Below are positions 20,913 to 31,938 of a stretch of 64,000 nt of DNA, in pieces. The notes under the pieces are model-generated. The model had not been told where the DNA came from and searched no databases. It saw nothing but the letters and a program-made list of their open reading frames with translations. Source of the stretch: Ichthyophis bannanicus (lineage: Eukaryota > Chordata > Amphibia > Gymnophiona > Ichthyophiidae); contig CM066037.1 of the NCBI GenBank assembly GCA_033557465.1, positions 208,133,156 through 208,197,155 on the forward strand, in the 5' to 3' direction. Position 1 is the first letter of the stretch, and each line of letters begins with the position of its first letter. The translations under genes were made by a program, and so were the position numbers.

Positions 20913-23871
20913 TTAATAATGGTTTATGGACCTTTCCTCCAGGAACTTGTCCAAACCTTTTTTAAACCCAGCTACACTAACAGCCTTTACTACATCCTCC
21001 GGTAACAAATTCCAGAGTTTGATTACACGTTGAGTGAAAAAATATTTTCTTTTATTAGTCTTAAATAGTTTACCCTGTAGCTTCATTGCATGTCCCCTAG
21101 TCTTTCTATATTCTGATAACGTAAACAATCGATCTACGTATACCCGTTCTACTCCATTCATTAATTTATAGACTTCTATCATATCTCCCCTCAGCCGTCT
21201 CTTTTCCAGGTTAAAGAGCCCTAACCTTTTTAGCCTTTCTTCATAAGAGTATCCTTCCATCCCCTTTACCATTTTGGTGGCTCTTCTCTGAACCTTTTCT
21301 AATAACTCTATATCCTTTTTAAGATACGGCGAACAGAATTGCACACAATATTCAAGGTGCGGTCTCACCATGGAACGATATAGAGGCATTATAATACCTT
21401 TTGTTTTATTTTCCATTCCTTTCCTTATGATACCTAGCATTCTATTTGCTCTCTTGGCTGCCGCTGCACACTGGGCCGAGGGGTTTAACATGTTATCCAA
21501 AATGACGCCTAAATCTTTTTCCTGGGTGGTGGTTCCTAATGTGGAACCTTGCATCGTGTAACCATAGTTTGGGTTGTTCTTCCCTAGGTGCATAACTTTG
21601 CACTTGTCCACATTAAATTTCATCTGCCATTTTGATGCCCAGTCTTCCAATTTATCAAGATCCTCTTGCAATTTTCCACAGTCCTCTTGGGTTTTAACAA
21701 CTTTAAATAGTTTTGTGTCATCTGCAAATTTGATAACCTCGCTCGTTATTCCACTTTCCAGGTCATTTATGAATATGTCAAAAAGCAGCGGACCCAGCAC
21801 AGATCCCTGGGGTACACCACTATTCACCTTTCTCCATTGGGACAATTGGCCATTTAGCCCAACCCTCTGCTTTCTATCTTTTAACCAGTTCTTGATCCAC
21901 AGTAGTACACTGCCTCCTATCCCATGACTCTTTAGTTTTGCCAAAAGTCTCTGATGAGGGACCTTGTCAAAGGCTTTCTGAAAGTCCAGATACACTATAT
22001 CAACCGACTCACCTTTGTCCACCTGTTTATTCACACTTTCAAAAAAACATAACAGATTAGTAAGACAAGATCTTCCTTGTCTAAAGCCATGTTGGCTGTC
22101 TCCCATTAGGCCATGACTATCTACATGCTGAGTAATTTTATTCTTTATGATGGTTTCTACCATTTTTCCCAGTACTGACGTGAGGCTCACCGGTCCGTAG
22201 TTTCCCGGATCACCCCTGGAATCCTTTTTAAAAATTGTTGTTACATTGGCGATCCTCCAATCTTCAGGTATTAGAGATGATTTTAATGATAGTTCACAGA
22301 TTACTAATAGCAGGTCTGCAATCTCATATTTCAGTTCTTTCAACACCCTTGGATGTATACCTTCCGGCCGAGGTGATTTGCTACTCTTCAGTTTATCTAA
22401 TAGTTGTAATACATCTTCCCGATGTATCGATATTTCCTTCAATTCTTCCGCACCTTTAAATACCACTTCAGTCATGGGTAACATCCCTACATCTTCCTCA
22501 GTAAAGACCAAAGCAAAGAATTCATTCAGTCTCTCCGCTGTCGCCTTGTCGCCTCTTAGTGCCCCTTTAACTTCTCTATCATCTAATGGACCAACTAACT
22601 CTCTCACAGGTTTTTTGCTGCGAATGTACTTGAAAAAATCTTTATTTCGCGTTTTTGCTTCCACAGCATGCTTCTTCTCAAATTCTCCCTTTGCCTGCTT
22701 TATCAATGCCTTGGCATTTGATTTGCCAGTGCTTGTGCTGTTTCCAGGTTTCGTTGTTTGGCTCTTTTTTCCATTTTCTGAAAGATGCTTTTTTAGCAAC
22801 AACAGCCTCTCTGACCTCACCTTTAAACCATGCTGGCAGTTTTTTGGACTTCCTTCCACTTTTCTTAAAGCGTGGAATACAGTTGGTCTGGGCTGCCAAG
22901 ATAGTATTTTTCAACAACACCCAAGCTTGATGTAAGTCTTTAACCTTTGCAACTGCTCCTTTTAGTTTTTTCTTAACTATTTTCCTCATTTTATCATAGT
23001 CTCCCTTTCGAAAGTTAAAAGTTAGTACTGTAGATTTCCGTACTATCCCTCCTCCACTAATTAAATCAAAGGCGATCATGCTATGATCACTATTGCCAAG
23101 TGGCCCCAACACCCTTATCTCTAGATCTGGTGTTCCACTAAGGACCAGGTCTAATATGGCTTCCCCTTTGGTCGGTTCTGGAACCAGCTGCTCCAAGAAG
23201 CAGTCATTTATGTCATCTAGGAACTTTATCTCCCTAGCATGTCCTGCCGTGACACTGACCCAGTCGATACCGGGGTAATTGAAATCACCCATTATTATTA
23301 CTGCATTGTAACTTTTGTTAGCTTCCTTGATTTCTTTGAGCATTTCATCATCCATTTGTTCATTCTGGCCCGGTGGTCGATAGTACACCACCACTGCTAT
23401 CGCCTTCCCCTTTTTACATGGAATTTCAATCCATAGAGATTCTACAGCAAATTTTGTTTCCTGCAAAACGTTAATCCTTTCTGACTCAATGCCCTCTCTA
23501 ACATAGAGCGCAACCCCTCCACCAATTTGATCAGCTCTATCATTACGATATAGTTTGTACCCAGATATCAAAGTGTCCCACTGGTTGTCCTCCTTCCACC
23601 ATGTCTCTGATATTCCAATCATATCTAACCTCTCATTTAGTGCTTTATATTCTAACTCTCCCATCTTATTTTTTAGACTTCTAGCATTTGCATACAAGCA
23701 TTTTAGAGAATGTATTTTATTCATATTAATTTGGCTATTGGTAGACATGGGCAATTTGGGATCTTTAAGCTCTGTCTGCTCCATACTTGAGGGCATTTGG
23801 GCTACTTTACTCTTTTTTGGAACCTCTCTGCTTTTGGTAGTATCCTTCAAGGATACATTCTTCCGAACCAT
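20913..23871 (-). pseudogene. CR1-A2 ORF2: endonuclease-reverse transcriptase, one frameshift
   Basis: ORF2 nicks the target and copies element RNA. The endonuclease (23871 down to about 22713) shows YANARSLKNKM, ISETWWKEDN, MGDFNYPGIDW and a GNSDHSMI box. RT (to 20913) shows [26 protein letters not shown], an intact KFADDTKLF box and the C-terminal KLWNLLPEDVV. The two halves are in different frames because of one extra base at 22713-22714: this copy reads TTGGCATTTG where 32985-33005 and 225-250 (same element) lack the extra G. Apart from this change the protein looks whole. Confidence 0.9.
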
Positions 23872-23906
23872 CCGCTCTTGGGCGACTGTCGGCTTTCCCC
23901 TATTAT

Positions 23907-24545
23907 CTAGTTTAAAAGCTGCTCTATCTCCTTTTTAAAGGTTAATGCCAGCAGCCTGGTTCCATCCCGGTTAAGGTGAAGCCGATCCCTTCGGAAGAGC
24001 CCCTCCTTTCCCCAGAAGGTTCCCCAGTTCCTAACAAATCCAAACCCCTCATCTCTGCACCACTGTCTCATCCACGCATTGAGACTGCGGAGCTCTGCCT
24101 GTCTTTTGGGTCCTGCACGTGGAACGGGAAGCATTTCGGAGAACGCTATCCTGGAAGTTCTGGATTTCAACTTCCTACCTAAAAGCCTAAATTTAGCCTC
24201 CAGAACCTCCCTACCACATTTTCCTATGTCACTGGTACCGACATGTACCAAGACAGCAGACTCCTCCCCAGCACTATCTAAGACCTTATCTAGGTGGCGC
24301 GTGAGGTCAGCTACCTTCGCACCAGGCAGGCATGTTACCAGGCGATCCTCACGTCCACCAGCCACCCAGCTATCTACATGCCTAATGATCGAATCACCAA
24401 CTATAACGGCTGTCCTAACCCTTCCCACATGGGCACATGGCCCTGGAGAAACTTCCTCGGTGCGAGAGGGTTTTACATCACCTAGAGGACAGGTCCTAGT
24501 TACAGGATCACTTCCTGCCACACCAGGGTGATGCTCTCCTATCAC
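23907..24545 (-). CDS. CR1-A2 ORF1 (partial): SGNH/esterase-like domain
   Basis: The protein has the block order of the SGNH-hydrolase (esterase) domain found in ORF1 of CR1/L2-type LINEs: block I VIVGDSIIRH with the serine, block III HVGTSDIGK (family usually GTND; the Asn is Ser here) and block V DRLHLNRDG with Asp and His. ORF1 proteins bind element RNA; the role of the esterase is unsettled. The 5' end is cut by truncation at 24566, so the N-terminal part is missing. The stop is about 36 bp upstream of the first ORF2 methionine (23871). An old host lipase gene is excluded by context. Confidence 0.8.
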   Translation of the reverse strand: MIGEHHPGVAGSDPVTRTCPLGDVKPSRTEEVSPGPCAHVGRVRTAVIVGDSIIRHVDSWVAGGREDRLVTCLPGAKVADLTRHLDKVLDSAGEESAVLVHVGTSDIGKCGREVLEAKFRLLGRKLKSRTSRIAFSEMLPVPRAGPKRQAELRSLNAWMRQWCRDEGFGFVRNWGTFWGKEGLFRRDRLHLNRDGTRLLALTFKKEIEQLLN

Positions 24546-24566
24546 GTGACCTCTCTCCTCTCTCTT

Positions 24567-24869
24567 CCTACCCTGTCCTTTCTGAATAAAGTATAGTCAG
24601 GTATAGTTATATCCCAATCATGGTTTTCTGTGAACCATGTTTCTGTAACTGCCACTAAATCCAAGTCAGCCACTCCCACCAAAGCTTCAACATCAGGGAT
24701 CTTATTTCCCATGCTACGGGCATTTATACACACTGCTTTCCATATGTTACCCCTGTTACCCATTTCCATAAAGTTATTTAATGTATCACATACCTGGGGG
24801 CTTTCACTTACTTGGGGGCTTTCTTTACCCATCCCCAATGAATCTAGTTTAAAGCCCTCTTCAGTAGTA
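24567..24869 (-). pseudogene. CR1-B ORF2 N-terminal part (start of endonuclease)
   Basis: Reads INARSMGNKIPDVEALV and VAVTETWFTENHDWDITI, the first blocks of the AP-endonuclease domain. It stops at RKDRVGR, where the nested CR1-A begins. It continues in the piece at 20742 downward. It is cut on the right by DIRS-b. Confidence 0.82.
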
Positions 24870-25330
24870 GACATTAGACATTATCTGCTAATTAGTTTCC
24901 TGAACGATCTCCAGTCCAGTCCCTTTCCTCTGGGTTGTGCCCCCTTCCAGCAGCATGTAGACTGAGCATGTCACCTTTTTGGATATATATACCTCTGGTA
25001 CCACCCACCAGATCAGTATCCTATTGACAAAGCAGACTTAACGGAGAGACAAATTAAATAACAAGAATACCAAACTCTCACTAACTGTAAAACAAACTCG
25101 CCAAACACCTGAACACGCCTCCCCCAGAAGGGACTTTCCAACCCTACATGAAGAGGAGGCGACTTACCTGAACTCGCATCAGCTCTTACCTAGGCATCTC
25201 ACCCATCCGTCCCGCCTGTACACCAGAACCCTCAGCAGAAAAACTCTGAGCTCTTACCTCTCTTACCCACTTACCGCTTCGGACTGGCAAACCTGTCAAG
25301 AAATGACAAACTCTGGGTGGGATCAGGGAC

Positions 25331-25440
25331 TGGACTGGAGATCCTTCAGGAACACTAATTAGAAGGTAAGGTCTAATTACTCTTTCCTAAGCGTCTCTCC
25401 AGTCCAGTCCCTTTCCTCTGGGATGTAACAGAGCAGTTCA
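25331..25440 (-). repeat. DIRS-b internal complementary region
   Basis: The left half (to about 25375) is the reverse complement of the left terminus near 24870-24925 (CTAATTAG core). The right half matches the reverse complement of the right terminus near 29385-29432 (TTTCCTAAGCGTCTC versus GACGTTTAGGAAG). It has the same architecture as in DIRS-a but with more mismatches. Confidence 0.78.
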
Positions 25441-27483
25441 AACCTGGGAGGGGCCTGCAAGACCTGACCGAAGCACCGAGTCTCCAAAACCCGCATCTCC
25501 AGAGGCCTGAAATCTAATCTGTAATGTTTGGCAAAGGTATGCAGCGAAGACCAAGAAGCCGCCTTGCAGATCTCCAGCGGTGGAACCAAACTGAACTCCG
25601 CCCAAGAGGCCGCTTGTTGTGCGCATAGAGTGAGCCCGGAGACCGGCAGGAACCTACCTTCCCTTTAGGATATAAGCAGCGGTAATGGCCTCCATGACCC
25701 ATCTGGAGATGGATGCCTTGGCTGCCGCCTCACCCTTACACGGCCCCCTGAACAAGACAAACAGTCTCTCGGACTTGTGAAAGGACGTGGTCCGATCCAA
25801 GTACCTCTTTAACACTCTACACACGTCCAAAAGACGCAACCGGGCATCATTGCCCTCGCGTCCCCCCCCCCGAGGAGGAGGGAAGAGAAACCGTCTGATT
25901 CACATGAAAGGAAGAAACTACCTTAGGCAGAAAGGACGGAACTGTCCGCAGGACTACCTTCTCCTTAAAGAAAGAGAGAAATGACGGCCGACAAGACAGA
26001 GCCTGAAGCTCCGAAATCCGTCTGGCCAAACAGATAACCACCAGAAACACAGCATTTATGGTCATGTCTTTCAACGATGCATGCCACAATGGCTCGAAAG
26101 GCTCAGTATACAGGGCGTCCAATACTAGGTTAAGGTCCCAGGGTGGATCCGGCGACCTCCGCTGGGGCCACAGGCACCTCACTGCCTTAAGGAACCGACT
26201 TACATCCACATGTTCCCCCAGAGGCTTTCCCTGAATCTTGCCCCTGTAACACGAAAGAGCTGCCAACTGCACCCGCAGGGAGCTGGCCCCTAAACCCTTC
26301 TCAAATCCAGCTTGCAAAAACTCCAAGACCTCCAGGACGAACACTGCCAGAGGCCTCTTTTGCTGGTCTACGCACCAGCCCTCAAACACCCGCCAGACTC
26401 TCACACAGGAAAGACAGGTGGAACGCTTTTGGGAACTCAACAAGGTGGAAATCACTGCTGAAGAGTAACCCCACTTTCACAGCCGTGCCCTTTCAAGAGC
26501 CATGCCGTAAGCGAGAACCGATCCACCTGCGGCATGCGCACTGGGCCTTGAGTGGCAAGATCCTCCCTCTCCGGAAGGCGCCAAGGACGATCGGCCAGCA
26601 ACCACATGAGATCGGTATACCACGGGTGCCAAGGCCAGTCCGGGGCTATGAGAACCACACAACATGGGTGTGCCTCCACGCCCTGGAGGACCCTGCCTAT
26701 GAGGGCCCATGGAGGAAATACGTACAGGAGGCCATCTGTCGGCCACTTCTGAACCAATGCGTCCAAGCCCTCCAACATCCTTTCTTTTCTTCGGCTGAAG
26801 AACCAGCTTGCCTTTGCCGATTCCCATCGCGCCATGAGATCCATCCTGGGGGTCCCCCAATGGCGGGCTACTTGCTCGAACACTTCCTGACAGAGCTCCC
26901 ACTCCCCGTGGTCCACTCTGTTCCTGCTTAGGTAATCTGCTGTCATGTTTTCCACTCCAGCCACGTGTTGCACCAACAAGGCCACTAGATAGCCTTCGGC
27001 CCACTCCAAGAGACCCTTGGCCTCCTCCTCCTCCTCCATAGGGCTGCCCGTGCTGCCCTGCCGATTGATATACGCCACCGTGGTCATGTTGTCTGACAGT
27101 ACTCTGACCGCCTTCCTTAGAACTACCGACTCGAATGCTCTGAGTGCTAGTGCCACTGCTCACAATTCCAACCTGTTGAACGACCACCGTGCCTCCCAGG
27201 TGCTCCAGGTACCTTGAGCGAAGAGACCCTTGCAGTGAGCTCCCCAGTCGGACAGAGATGCATCCGTCGTCAACTGACCCCACAGTGGAGTCTCGAGAGG
27301 CATCCCTCTTTCTAGGCACCTCGGCTGGAGCCACCACATCAAGGACTCCTTGATCCCCGGGGGGCAGGGGAGAGTCAAGGACATGAGTTGACGCTGATGA
27401 GACCAGCGCCTGAGCAAGGCTCGCTGGAGAGATCTCATGTGAGCTCTGACCCAAGGCACCGGCTCCAATGTAGCCGCCATGGT
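25377..27483 (-). pseudogene. DIRS-b RNase H and tyrosine recombinase remnant
   Basis: RNase H is read from 27480 (TTDASLSDWGAHCKG, then LSDNMTTVAYINRQG and NMTADYLSR at 27156-26452). The recombinase follows in frames 26455-25847, 25839-25654 and 25589-25377, with ARRISELQAL carrying the first Arg and AKHYRLDF carrying the Tyr nucleophile. The H-x-x-R region falls where frames break (25690-25590). At least three frameshifts are present. RT is missing upstream of 27483. Confidence 0.8.
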
Positions 27484-27488
27484 TTGTG

Positions 27489-27968
27489 GATTGTGGATAC
27501 CATGTTAAAACCCTCGGCCCAGTGTGCAGCGGCGGCCAAGAGAGCAAATAGAATGCTAGGTATGATAAGGAAAGGAATGGAAAATAAAACAAAAGATATT
27601 ATAATGCCTCTATATCGTTCCATGGTGAGACCGCACCTTGAATATTGTGTGCAATTCTGGTCGCCGTATCTTAAAAAGGATATAGCGATTTTAGAAAAGG
27701 TACAGAGAAGAGCCACCAAAATGGTAAAGGGGATGGAAGGATACTCCTATGAAGAAAGGCTAAAAAGGTTAGGGCTCTTTAACCTGGAAAAGAGACGGCT
27801 GAGGGGAGATATGATAGAAGTCTATAAATTAATGAACGGAGTGGAACGGGTAAACGTAGATCGATTGTTTACCTTATCAGAATATAGAAAGACTAGGGGA
27901 CATGCAATGAAGCTACAGGGTAAATTATTTAAGACTAATAAAAGAAAATATTTTTTCACTCAACGTGT
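27489..27968 (+). mobile_element. CR1-A LINE fragment 4, both ends truncated
   Basis: Plus-strand ORF2 segment from [16 protein letters not shown] to KYFFTQRV, continuous over about 160 codons. It matches 34212-34680 closely. It ends abruptly at CTCAACGTGT without the CR1 3' tail, which is unusual for a LINE insertion and suggests a recombination or deletion junction. Confidence 0.85.
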
Positions 27969-28214
27969 CTATTGTAGGATTGGAATCATGTTCCCCTGCA
28001 GCAGCTGATGCGAAACGTGGAAGGGACGTTCCAATGGGTGTCGGGATCCAATCTGTCTTTTGGATAATGACGGATACCATGAGTCAAGGATTTGAAGTTC
28101 AGAATAAGCTTACAACTACGGAATGGTTAATGAGCAGAGCTGATTTAGTTTATTGTATGAGGTATCATAATAAAGCTCTGTTAGAGACCTTAAGAAGCAT
28201 TGTTTATGCATCAA
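27969..28214. other. Unassigned filler between CR1-A4 and DIRS-b gag
   Basis: About 245 bp that matches neither DIRS-b nor CR1-A nor anything else I can see in the window. It begins CTATTGTAGGATTGG and includes GCTGATGCGAAACGTGGAAG. A weak open frame (27965-28219) has no recognisable motif. Confidence 0.4.
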
Positions 28215-28517
28215 CATGACAAACTCAGGAGAGAAATCCTCTAGGCTATCCGCCTCCAAGGAGGTAGAGGGGCCGGCTTGCGGCAATGGAGGAGCAGCCT
28301 GTCCCGGCAGAGAGGGAAGGGGAGGCGCAGATGGGAACATAGCCTCCAGAGGTTCCTCAGACCCCTGAGATACCAGAGGAAGCACATCCTGAGCACCCCC
28401 TTGTTGCATGTCTTGCTCTGCTGAAGCTGCATCTGCTGCGCAGCCCCGACACACACCTGCCTCCGAGACCGCTCCTCTGCGAGTCCCGCAAAGCAAACAT
28501 TGCTGCTTGGCTGGCAT
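28215..28517 (-). pseudogene. DIRS-b gag N-terminal remnant
   Basis: Starts MPAKQQCLLCGTRRGAV at 28517 with CLLC and CRGC pairs, the same kind of cysteine-rich start as DIRS-a gag. It is followed by a proline/serine-rich stretch and is cut at about 28215. The region 28518-29250 upstream is the presumed 5' leader and holds no supported gene. Confidence 0.65.
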
Positions 28518-29290
28518 GGTGATGCCTCCAAAGAAGACCCTGTCTGCAAATCTCTCCTTTCCACTTGTTTAAGCCAGGAAAAATAAAAAACGTCTTTTTT
28601 TTAAGCTACTTCTTCAGAATCCTTCAGGAACTCCCTTTCCCTATGCTCCTTTTGAAGTCCCAAGGACCAAGAGAAGCAACGAACCCCCGTTTTTTAAAAC
28701 TGAAAGGGCCCTATATCTCCCAGTGCTGAAAAGTGCGCCAAATCTACAGCATCTACCTTGCCTGCTGCGCTTGCACGCCAACGAAGAAACCGCCTGGCTG
28801 GACTACAGGGAACCCCGATTGTCCCTCAGACTCGCCGTGGAGGACTGCTTCAACAACATGCGGCAGATGGCCGCATGCCTCACTGCGGCCCGCCAACACG
28901 CTCTCGAGCCATTCCGCTCTCTTCTGCTCTTCTCCTGCGCTTTAGCAGCCGCGCCAGTCCCACGTCTTCCCGTCCTCGCGCTCAGCCTCCGAGAGGGCTT
29001 CAGAGGCTTCTCGCGCTCTATCTTAAAGGGCCAGGCTGCCTGAAGCCTCCTTCTCTTCAACCCCCAAGACCCCGCGGGGAGGGGGGGAAGGGAGCAGGAG
29101 CCCTGAAATTAACTGAAGGTAATGAAAAATAAACCAAATTAAATGAATAATAATAATAAATGAATAATAAAAGAATCACTAAGTAAAAAACTCTCCACTA
29201 AGTCTCTCCAGAAAACCTTACTCTGGTTTACTGCCTCCCTACAGCCGCTTGAAGACTGAGCAAAAAACTGATCTGGTGGGTGGTGCCAGA

Positions 29291-29291
29291 G

Positions 29292-29331
<40 letters not shown>
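29291..29331. repeat. (TA)n microsatellite inside DIRS-b right ITR
   Basis: About 20 TA units. The left ITR has only GGATATATATACC at the corresponding place (24983-24996), so the array expanded on one side only. Confidence 0.95.
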
Positions 29332-29333
<2 letters not shown>

Positions 29334-29432
29334 TAGGGTCATCAAAATGAGGACATACTCAGTCTACATGCTGCTGGAAGGGGGGCACAACCCAGAGGAA
29401 AGGGACTGGACTGGAGAGACGTTTAGGAAGAG

Positions 29433-29636
29433 GATTAAACCTCGGAATGGTTGGACATAGCCCTACTTTGAAGGACCATTTTCAGTACATGGATCTATAT
29501 TACAAATGTCTGGCCCACCCCATGTGTCTACTCGGATTGATTTGTTTTTGGAAGTCCTTTACACTGATTTCTTCAAGAATCTTGACTTATGACACTTCTT
29601 TAACAATTCTATGAATGTTGATCCACCAAATTTGGG
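29433..29636. other. Unassigned sequence between DIRS-b and CR1-B2
   Basis: About 200 bp with no element I recognise. It may be ERV-1 env-proximal sequence, given the ERV-1 parts on both sides, but no retroviral motif is visible. Confidence 0.3.
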
Positions 29637-30545
29637 GACGTTGTAGCAGCTCCACTGACTGACCTTTTCAATGCCTCGTTGGAGTTGGGAGTGGTGCACA
29701 AAGGACTGGAGAGAGGCTCATGTGGTCCCGTTACACAAAAGCGGAAGTAAGGATGTGGTTGAAAACTACAGGCCAGTTAGTTTAACTTCGGTGGTGAGTA
29801 AATTATTGGAAACTCTGCTGAAAGAGAAAATAGTGAGGTTTCTGGAGTCCAGCAGATTACAGGATCCAAGGCAGCATGGATTCACCAGAGGCAGGTCTTG
29901 TCAGACAAATCTGATTGATTTCTTTGACTGGGTGACAGCAAAAGCTAGAAGGATGCTTGGGTGCATAGGGAGAGGAATGACTAGCAGAAAAAAGGAGATG
30001 ATAGTGCCTCTGTATAAGTCTTTGGTGCGACCTCATTTGGAGTATTGTGTGCAATTCTGGAGACTGCACCTTCAAAAGGATATAAACAGGATGGAGTCAG
30101 TACAGAGGGTAGTTACTAAAATGGTTAGTGATCTTCATTATAAAGCATATGAGGACAGACTTAGGGATCTTAATATGTACACCTTAGAGGAAAGGTGGAA
30201 TAGAGGTGATATGATTGAGATGTTTAAAGTCCTTTGTGGCATAAATGCACAGGGGAAGTGCCTCTTTCGATTGAAAGCAAGTTCTGCTCTGAGGGGACAT
30301 GGGATGAGGGTGAAAGGGAATAGATTCAGGAGTGATATGCGGAAATATTTCTTTACAGAAAGAGTGGTGGATCCGTGGAATAATCTCCCAGTGGAGGTGG
30401 TAGAGATGAAGACAGTATCAGAATTCAAAAAAGCATGGGACAAACACAGAGGATCTCTAAAGGAAAAAAGGGGACTGTTGTAGTTGTTGATATGGAAGGA
30501 CAGACTAGATAGGCTATGTGGTCTTTTTCTGTCGCCATTTTTCTA
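29637..30545 (+). pseudogene. CR1-B LINE fragment 2 with internal RT deletion
   Basis: The frame 29671-30483 reads NYRPVSLTSVVSKLLE then NLIDFFDWVT and jumps straight to AKARRMLGCIG at about 29937. Compared with 18121-20223, the RT core with motif A, the GVPQG box and FADD is missing while the reading frame is kept. The C-terminal part and the CR1-B 3' end (to about 30545) are present. Confidence 0.87.
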
Positions 30546-31938
30546 CGTTTCTAAATTTGCTGTTAACAAATGCTTGGTATTCTTTGATGAGCCAGACTGC
30601 TGCCTCTCTGGAAGCTAAGGAATGTGTGATATGTTCAAACAAATTTGTAGCTGCAGACGTCTGCTATCTTTTCTATTGTTATACTAGATACCAGAGTCCA
30701 TCAGTGTTTGTGGTCTGCAAATGCTACCAATACATCTAACTATACAGGGGGAATACTTGTTGCCAATGTCACTTCACAGTATATAGAATGTCTTAACACT
30801 AACAAATGGTAGACTGAAAGCCTGGTCATTTAAATTTGTTAATTCTTCCAGCTATATCCCGATAGATTTTGTCAAGCCTTTTTCGGAAGGAATTTAGGCT
30901 GTCTGTAAAATTGACACTGTTATCTTGTGAGGCCTATGGCTTAGCAGCTTATGGCAAGTTTAATGTTTGTATTAAATCACCAAGTGTTACTGACGGAAAA
31001 GAAGTGGGTGATAATCCCTTTTGCAAAACTATAATAACATGCCCCCAAAATGGTACTGCCTTCTCTTATGTAAATTATATTTATCATGTGGCCATCGGTT
31101 ATACCCATGCCTGCCATCGGGATGGAGTGGTATCTTTGCCTATGTGCAAGTTATATTACCTGTAGCTTCAATCCCCCAACAAAATTTCTCTGGGATTTCA
31201 AAAGCATGGTCTAAATATTGTCCTCATTATACACAAAAGAGATCCTCCTCATATTTTTCTGAAAATGATGTACCCTATGAATTTTGCTTGTTCTCAGATA
31301 CTGAAGTTATGTTTGCCTCATTTACACCAGGACTGCAAGCTGCTACTATTGCTAAATGGATACAGAAAGTGTGTTTTGATTTAATGAAGCAGCTTAATTT
31401 GACAGAACAGGGTTTTCTGTTTTCAGCACAGCACTTGATATTAACACACCTATGACTCTGCATAACAGGTTAGCGTTAGATTATCTTTTAGCGGCAGAGG
31501 GAGGTGTTTCCACAGTCATGGAAGGTACGTGCTGTACTTATATCCCTACTATAGCTGGGGAGGATGGAAATCTATCCATTGTTATACAGCACCTAAGGGA
31601 TCTAAATGTGTACATGCAAACACAGGCTTGGGTAGATCCTAAAGTAGATTTGTGGTTTTCTTCCCTCACTTCATGGTTTAGAGGTCTCCTTCTGGCTCGG
31701 TAATTTGTTATTTGGTCTAGTACTGCTTATCATATCTACTTGCATTTTGTTCCATTCTATAAATTGTATCATATCAGATGTTGTCCTCCTGCTATCAAGG
31801 TAATGGTACAATCACTATTTGTACATCCTGTTCCTGCACATGAGCATTTGGTGTCACATATGTAGGCCATTAGTTACAGCTATGACCCATAGGTCTGTGG
31901 TGGGCTCATTAATTCGCCACCCTGGAAGGAATGGGGGA
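30546..31938 (+). pseudogene. ERV-1 env remnant
   Basis: Envelope glycoprotein relic in several frames. The transmembrane-subunit landmark is clear: a LDYLLAAEGGV stretch at about 31476-31510 followed by STVMEGTCC, where retroviral TM proteins usually have a C-x6-CC motif. The first cysteine is serine here. Upstream frames (30869-31165, 31021-31455) are cysteine-rich and surface-subunit-like. Stops and frameshifts abound. A purine-rich AGGAATGGGGGAGA tract just before 31939 fits a polypurine tract. Confidence 0.65.

Larger units (their letters stand above)
20743..24566 (-). mobile_element. CR1-A LINE copy 2, near complete, nested in CR1-B
   Basis: A 3.8-kb copy with partial ORF1, full ORF2 and a CR1-type 3' end (20743-20912). 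It is flanked by CCTAC (20738-20742 and 24567-24571). Removing it restores the CR1-B endonuclease reading. It is the longest CR1-A copy in the window and the reference for the family here. Confidence 0.92.
18080..24869 (-). mobile_element. CR1-B LINE, interrupted by a nested CR1-A
   Basis: CR1-B occupies 18080-20742 and 24567-24869; the CR1-A copy 20743-24566 lies between. The 3' end (18080-18130, read on minus) is the CTTTTTCTGTCG...TTCTATGTTTC type. The upstream part ends where the DIRS-b terminus starts at 24870. The two pieces join within the endonuclease, after RKDRVGR and before GGGVTLYV. Confidence 0.9.
24870..29432 (-). mobile_element. Second DIRS family (DIRS-b), internally deleted
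   Basis: Inverted terminal repeats at about 24870-25045 and 29250-29432 share the TCCAGTCCAGTCCCTTTCC block and the CACCCACCAGATCAG block. An internal complementary region is at about 25331-25440. Tyrosine recombinase and RNase H sequence lie at 25377-27483 and a gag start at 28215-28517. Most of gag and RT are absent, replaced by a CR1-A piece and about 245 bp of unknown DNA. The sequence differs strongly from DIRS-a, so it is a separate family. Confidence 0.87.

Noticed and set aside
23907..24545. Host SGNH esterase/lipase gene
   Set aside because: It sits directly upstream of a CR1 ORF2 inside the LINE and matches the known ORF1 esterase arrangement.
28723..29132. Overlapping plus-strand frames near 28.8-29.1 kb
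   Set aside because: They lie in the presumed DIRS-b 5' leader, GC-rich, with no motif and no conservation that I can see.
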